Part shown: in pieces, positions 16,478 through 19,731 of the stretch
How positions within the stretch are numbered: the stretch's first letter is position 1
Layout of the letters: each line of letters opens with the position of its first letter
The notes under the pieces: model-generated
What the model was told of the DNA's origin: nothing
Database searches by the model: none
The model's input: only the letters and a program-made list of their open reading frames with translations
Assembly (NCBI GenBank): GCA_023431385.1
Contig: JAEYWA010000126.1
Location: forward strand, 1 to 19,731
Source: Bacillota bacterium
Lineage (GTDB): Bacteria; Bacillota; Clostridia; Acetivibrionales; DSM-1351
Length of the DNA stretch: 19,731 bases
Reading direction: 5' to 3'
Made by a program: the position numbers and the translations under genes

Positions 16478-16506
16478 TTGTATACAATGAACAATTTGTA
16501 TATAAT
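16478..16506 (+). promoter_or_regulatory. Predicted sigma-A promoter of pta-ackA
   Basis: TTGTAT (16478-16483), 17 bases, then a perfect TATAAT (16501-16506). The -35 box is part of the palindrome TTGTATACAA (16478-16487), and TTGTATA recurs at 16496-16502. The predicted leader before pta is about 107 bases. Confidence 0.65.
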
Positions 16507-16516
16507 AAAAGTGGTG

Positions 16517-16526
16517 CAAGTACTTG
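16517..16526 (+). promoter_or_regulatory. Palindrome just downstream of the predicted pta transcription start
   Basis: CAAGTACTTG is a 10-bp perfect palindrome. Its right half can also pair with CAAGTATT near 16544 to form a small hairpin in the leader. It could be an operator or an RNA element; the sequence alone does not decide. Confidence 0.3.
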
Positions 16527-16603
16527 TTTCCAGGTATTATGACCAAGTATTAAAATAAAATATATATTTATGGGATACTTTTTATTATAATGTGTTATTT
16601 AAG

Positions 16604-16610
16604 AAAGGGG
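16604..16610 (+). promoter_or_regulatory. Ribosome binding site fixing the pta start
   Basis: AAAGGGG lies nine bases before ATG 16620. An in-frame ATG at 16590 would have this site inside the coding region. Confidence 0.7.
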
Positions 16611-16619
16611 ACTATCTGT

Positions 16620-17615
16620 ATGAATTTTTTAGAGCAGATTATTAGCAGGGCAAAAAGTGATATTAAGACAATCGTTTTACCTGAAAGTACTGATATTAGA
16701 ACAATAAAGGCTGCAGCAATGATTCAGGAACAGGGGATAGCAAATGTTATTCTTGTTGGTAACAAGGATGAAATAAAGAAACTGGCTGGAGACCTTGACA
16801 TATCCAAGGCCCAAATTGTTGACCCGGCTAATTTTGATAAATTTGAAGAGTATGTAAATACTTTATATGAACTTAGAAAAGCAAAAGGTATGACCCTGGA
16901 ACAGGCAAGAAAATTATTAAGTGAAAATGTATTGTATTTCGGTATAATGATGGTAAAAATGGGTGCAGCTGACGGAATGGTTGCCGGGGCTATAAACTCA
17001 ACAGGAAATACATTAAGACCGGCACTTCAGATATTAAAGACTGCTCCGGGAGCTAAACTGGTATCTGCCTTCTTTATAATGGTAGTTCCAGACTGTGAGT
17101 ATGGTGAAAATGGAGTTTTTGTTTACGGTGACAGCGGTCTTGTTGAAAATCCAAATGCTGAAGAACTTTCTGAAATTGCAATTGCTTCTTCAAAATCTTT
17201 TAAGAGTCTTGTGCAAGCAGAGCCAGTTGTAGCTATGCTTTCTTATTCAACCTACGGAAGTGCAAAAAGTGAATTAACAGAAAAAGTTGTGGAAGCTACA
17301 AAGCTCGCAAAACAGAAGGCTCCTGAACTTCAACTCGACGGAGAACTTCAGGCGGATGCTGCCATTGTTGCTTCTGTTGGACAGTCAAAAGCCCCCGGAA
17401 GTCCAGTTGCAGGTAAGGCAAATGTATTAATATTCCCGGATTTAAATTGTGGAAACATATCGTACAAGCTTACACAGAGACTTGCCAAAGCCGATGCTTA
17501 CGGTCCAATAATTCAAGGTTTGGCAAGACCTGTAAATGATCTTTCAAGAGGTTGCAGTGCTGAAGATATTGTTGGAGTTGTAGCTATTACCTGTGTTCAG
17601 GCACAGAATATGTAA
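16620..17615 (+). CDS. pta: Phosphate acetyltransferase
   Basis: A 331-residue single-domain Pta, the usual length for the short class found in Firmicutes and Methanosarcina. It converts acetyl-CoA and phosphate to acetyl phosphate and CoA in the cytoplasm. Family blocks include GMMVKMGAADGMVAGAIN (active-site region), VYGDSGLVENPNAEEL, AMLSYSTYGSA and the C-terminal GPIIQGLARPVNDLSRG. The start begins MNFLEQII, chosen by the ribosome site above. It is followed after 70 bp by ackA on the same strand with no visible terminator between, so the two form the acetate-producing operon that yields one ATP per acetyl-CoA. A consensus-like promoter lies 114 bp upstream of the start. Confidence 0.96.
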   Translation: MNFLEQIISRAKSDIKTIVLPESTDIRTIKAAAMIQEQGIANVILVGNKDEIKKLAGDLDISKAQIVDPANFDKFEEYVNTLYELRKAKGMTLEQARKLLSENVLYFGIMMVKMGAADGMVAGAINSTGNTLRPALQILKTAPGAKLVSAFFIMVVPDCEYGENGVFVYGDSGLVENPNAEELSEIAIASSKSFKSLVQAEPVVAMLSYSTYGSAKSELTEKVVEATKLAKQKAPELQLDGELQADAAIVASVGQSKAPGSPVAGKANVLIFPDLNCGNISYKLTQRLAKADAYGPIIQGLARPVNDLSRGCSAEDIVGVVAITCVQAQNM

Positions 17616-17685
17616 TTAAAGCAGTGAAGAGTGGATAATGAACCATAGTATTTAAATAAATTAATTTTTAGGAGATGAATTATAA

Positions 17686-18879
17686 ATGAAGGTTTTGGTT
17701 ATTAACGCAGGTAGTTCTTCATTAAAATATCAGTTAATTGATATGACTAATGAATCTGTTCTTGCTAAAGGACTATGTGACAGAATAGGTATTGAAAACT
17801 CATTTATCAAGCAGTCAAAGGGTGATGAAGAAGCTGTTGTAATCAATAAGGTCTTAAAGAATCATAAAGACGCAATTGAGGCTGTTATCAGTGCACTTAC
17901 CGATGATAAGATTGGTGTTATAAAGAGTATGTCTGAAATATCAGCAGTTGGACACAGAATAGTTCACGGAGGAGAAAAATTCAACAGCTCTGCAGTTATT
18001 AACGAACAAGTTATGGATGCAGTAAGAGAATGTATTGATATAGCTCCCCTTCACAACCCTCCAAATATTATTGGTATCGAAGCTTGTCAGCAGATTATGC
18101 CTAACGTACCGATGGTTGGAGTATTTGATACGACTTTCCACAGCTCAATGCCTGAGCATGCATACCTTTATGCAATCCCCTACGAGCTGTATCAGAAGTA
18201 CGGAATAAGAAAATATGGTTTCCACGGTACATCACATAAGTATGTTTCCGAGAGAGCAGCAGAGTTGCTTGGTAAGCCTTTAAGCGAAATTAAAATAATA
18301 ACCTGTCACCTGGGCAACGGCTCAAGTATATGTGCTGTTAACAATGGAAAATCAATAGATACATCAATGGGCTTCACACCATTGCAGGGACTTGCTATGG
18401 GAACCAGGAGCGGTACAATTGACCCTGAAGTAGTTACCTATCTGATGGAAAAGGAAGACCTCACTGTTAAGGGAGTTAGTAACCTGTTGAATAAAAAGTC
18501 CGGTGTTCTTGGAGTTTCAGGTGTAAGCAGCGATTTCAGAGACCTTCATTCTGCAGCTGATGAAGGGAACAAACGTGCTCAACTGGCACTTGATATATTT
18601 GCATACGGAGTTAAGAAGTTTATCGGAGAGTATATTGCAGTTATGAACGGAGTCGATGCTATCGTATTCACAGCAGGTATTGGTGAGAATAATTCCGTAA
18701 TAAGAAGTATGGTTCTGGATAACATGGACTTCTTTGGCATTAAGATTGATGCTGAGAAAAACAGGATCAGAGGTCAGGAGATAGATATAAGTACGACTGA
18801 CGCTACAGTAAGAACACTGGTCATTCCGACAAATGAAGAACTTGCTATTGCAAGAGAAACAATGAGACTTCTCAAATAA
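17686..18879 (+). CDS. ackA: Acetate kinase
   Basis: A 397-residue ASKHA-family kinase transferring phosphate between acetyl phosphate and ADP. The residues known from the Methanosarcina enzyme occur at the same numbers: Asn7 in VINAGSSS, Arg91 in GHRIVHGG, Asp148 in VFDTTFH, His180 in GFHGTSH, Arg241 in GTRSGTIDP and Glu384 near the C-terminus. FTAGIGEN forms the adenosine-binding motif. A GGAG-type site precedes the ATG at a slightly long spacing of 11 bases. It is co-transcribed with pta and followed by a strong terminator, which closes the operon. Confidence 0.97.
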   Translation: MKVLVINAGSSSLKYQLIDMTNESVLAKGLCDRIGIENSFIKQSKGDEEAVVINKVLKNHKDAIEAVISALTDDKIGVIKSMSEISAVGHRIVHGGEKFNSSAVINEQVMDAVRECIDIAPLHNPPNIIGIEACQQIMPNVPMVGVFDTTFHSSMPEHAYLYAIPYELYQKYGIRKYGFHGTSHKYVSERAAELLGKPLSEIKIITCHLGNGSSICAVNNGKSIDTSMGFTPLQGLAMGTRSGTIDPEVVTYLMEKEDLTVKGVSNLLNKKSGVLGVSGVSSDFRDLHSAADEGNKRAQLALDIFAYGVKKFIGEYIAVMNGVDAIVFTAGIGENNSVIRSMVLDNMDFFGIKIDAEKNRIRGQEIDISTTDATVRTLVIPTNEELAIARETMRLLK

Positions 18880-18964
18880 TATATCTTCGTTGTTACATTG
18901 TATATAATATTTAACTATCTATATATTTGAGATAATATTAAACAAAAATATGGGTAATAATAAG

Positions 18965-19009
18965 TTATATACTCAACAATCTTATTTGACTGTTGAGTAT
19001 ATAATTTTA
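18965..19009 (+). terminator. Intrinsic terminator after ackA
   Basis: 18965-18978 pairs with 18991-19004 in a 14-bp perfect stem around a 12-base loop, followed by TTTTAA. It lies 86 bases after the ackA stop; the stretch in between is AT-rich with no gene. Confidence 0.8.
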
Positions 19010-19034
19010 AATTAAAATTACCGAAATTGAATTA

Positions 19035-19063
19035 TTGACAAAAGAGGTATTAGTTAGTATAAT
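19035..19063 (+). promoter_or_regulatory. Perfect-consensus sigma-A promoter of the DUF177-rpmF unit
   Basis: TTGACA (19035-19040) and TATAAT (19058-19063) are separated by exactly 17 bases. The predicted transcript start near 19070 means a TTG start at 19069 for the next gene is impossible and that the gene begins at 19093. Confidence 0.88.
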
Positions 19064-19092
19064 ATCAGTTGTCGGTTTTTAAGAGGTTACTA

Positions 19093-19590
19093 ATGAGAGT
19101 TAATGTGTCTGATATAGTTAAAACTGAAGGGGCCGGGATTGACGTCGGTTTTAACGGCGATTTACCGGAATTACGGGAGTACGATACTTCAGTAGAGTTT
19201 AAACCTTCATTTGAGTTCACAGGGCGCATCGTAAATTTGGGTGGCCTGTTAAAACTAAGTGGTGATCTTCATTTCGAGTTTAATGCAAATTGCCTCAGAT
19301 GTCTGAAACAAGTACATACTGAATCAGATATCAAGGTTGAAGAGAGCTTTGTCGAGGTTTCCAAATCCGATGATGTTGAAGCATATACTTTTGAAGGAAA
19401 TGTTGTGGACATTGATAAGCCACTTATGGACAACATAATTCTTGCATTACCAATGAAGACTATTTGCAGTGATAACTGTAAAGGCTTATGCAAGACATGT
19501 GGTACTAATTTGAACATAAAAAATTGTAATTGTGATGAACGCGAAATAGTAGACCCAAGAATGGAAATTCTTAAAGATTATTTCAAGTAG
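19093..19590 (+). CDS. DUF177 (YceD-family) protein
   Basis: 165 residues, beginning MRVNVSDIVK with AAGAGG (19081-19086) six bases upstream. The family is conserved directly before rpmF in many bacteria; in plants and E. coli it has been linked to 23S rRNA accumulation, but its exact role is not settled. The central part contains CLRC (Cys67, Cys70), and a cysteine-rich C-terminal region has Cys125, Cys129, Cys133, Cys136, Cys145 and Cys147 (CKTC, CNC), which suggests metal binding. The C-terminus ends in the family signature DPRMEILKDYF. It has its own strong promoter and is followed 46 bp later by rpmF, with which it is probably co-transcribed. Confidence 0.9.
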   Translation: MRVNVSDIVKTEGAGIDVGFNGDLPELREYDTSVEFKPSFEFTGRIVNLGGLLKLSGDLHFEFNANCLRCLKQVHTESDIKVEESFVEVSKSDDVEAYTFEGNVVDIDKPLMDNIILALPMKTICSDNCKGLCKTCGTNLNIKNCNCDEREIVDPRMEILKDYFK

Positions 19591-19636
19591 GTTTCTACTT
19601 ATTAAATGGTTGCATTATAGTAGGGAGGTGTTATTG

Positions 19637-19731
19637 ATGGCAAATCCAAAGCGTAGATGGTCCAAGGCAAGAACAGGTAAAAGAAGATCCCAGTGGAAAC
19701 TGGCATCACCAACTCTAGTAAGCTGCCCACA
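19637..19731 (+). CDS. rpmF: 50S ribosomal protein L32, truncated by the window edge
   Basis: The 31 complete codons begin MANPKRRWSKARTGKRRSQ, the invariant L32 N-terminus, and reach VSCP, the first part of the expected zinc-binding cysteine motif. GGGAGG lies about eight bases before the ATG. The remaining roughly 25-30 codons of this normally 55-60-residue protein are outside the window. L32 is a structural protein of the large ribosomal subunit. The gene follows the DUF177 gene, a widely conserved arrangement. Confidence 0.96.
   Translation, partial: MANPKRRWSKARTGKRRSQWKLASPTLVSCP

Noticed and set aside
1..19731. CRISPR array, tRNA, rRNA, insertion sequence or prophage genes
   Set aside because: I found no regularly spaced repeats, no cloverleaf sequences, no transposase or integrase, and no phage structural motifs.

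Overview
The window looks like a low-GC Gram-positive chromosome of the class Clostridia. The base composition is AT-rich, the ribosome binding sites are of the GGAGG type, and the promoters match sigma-A consensus. Two T-box riboswitches are present, glutaminyl- and glutamyl-tRNA synthetase genes sit side by side, and pta-ackA is followed by a DUF177 gene and rpmF. The layout recalls mesophilic cellulolytic clostridia (Ruminiclostridium-like), but that is recollection, not a comparison I ran. There is no rRNA, tRNA, CRISPR array or insertion sequence.

Left part (1-6430): two large, overlapping plus-strand genes for modular extracellular proteins. The first enters from outside the window and carries MucBP-like, PKD and Ig-like segments. 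The second is about 1,400 residues with a signal peptide, a degenerate RCC1-type beta-propeller, two copies of a putative alpha/beta module pair, and PKD-like domains. A hairpin closes the pair.

Accessory segment (6440-7482): a 42-codon gene on the minus strand and a divergent papain-like (C39-type) cysteine peptidase homologue without a signal peptide. Their predicted promoters overlap in a region of about 45 bp.

Amino-acid and aminoacylation region (7528-14633): a promoter and T-box leader precede leuA (2-isopropylmalate synthase), and the specifier reads best as the leucine codon CTC. A GC-rich 17-bp inverted repeat separates leuA from three minus-strand genes read from right to left: gltX, glnS and an ApgM-type phosphoglycerate mutase or proposed homoserine kinase. 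gltX-glnS has its own consensus promoter and T-box leader, whose specifier aligns as CAG (glutamine), not a glutamate codon. This is the most interesting regulatory observation here.

Right part (14656-19731): a minus-strand membrane protein fused to a spermidine-synthase-like domain; then pta-ackA on the plus strand, which interconverts acetyl-CoA and acetate with ATP production, followed by a terminator; then a perfect-consensus promoter driving a DUF177 (YceD) gene and rpmF (ribosomal protein L32), which runs off the right edge.

Most of the window is housekeeping. The less-described parts are the surface-protein pair, the small-gene/peptidase pair and the glutamine-type T-box on gltX-glnS.
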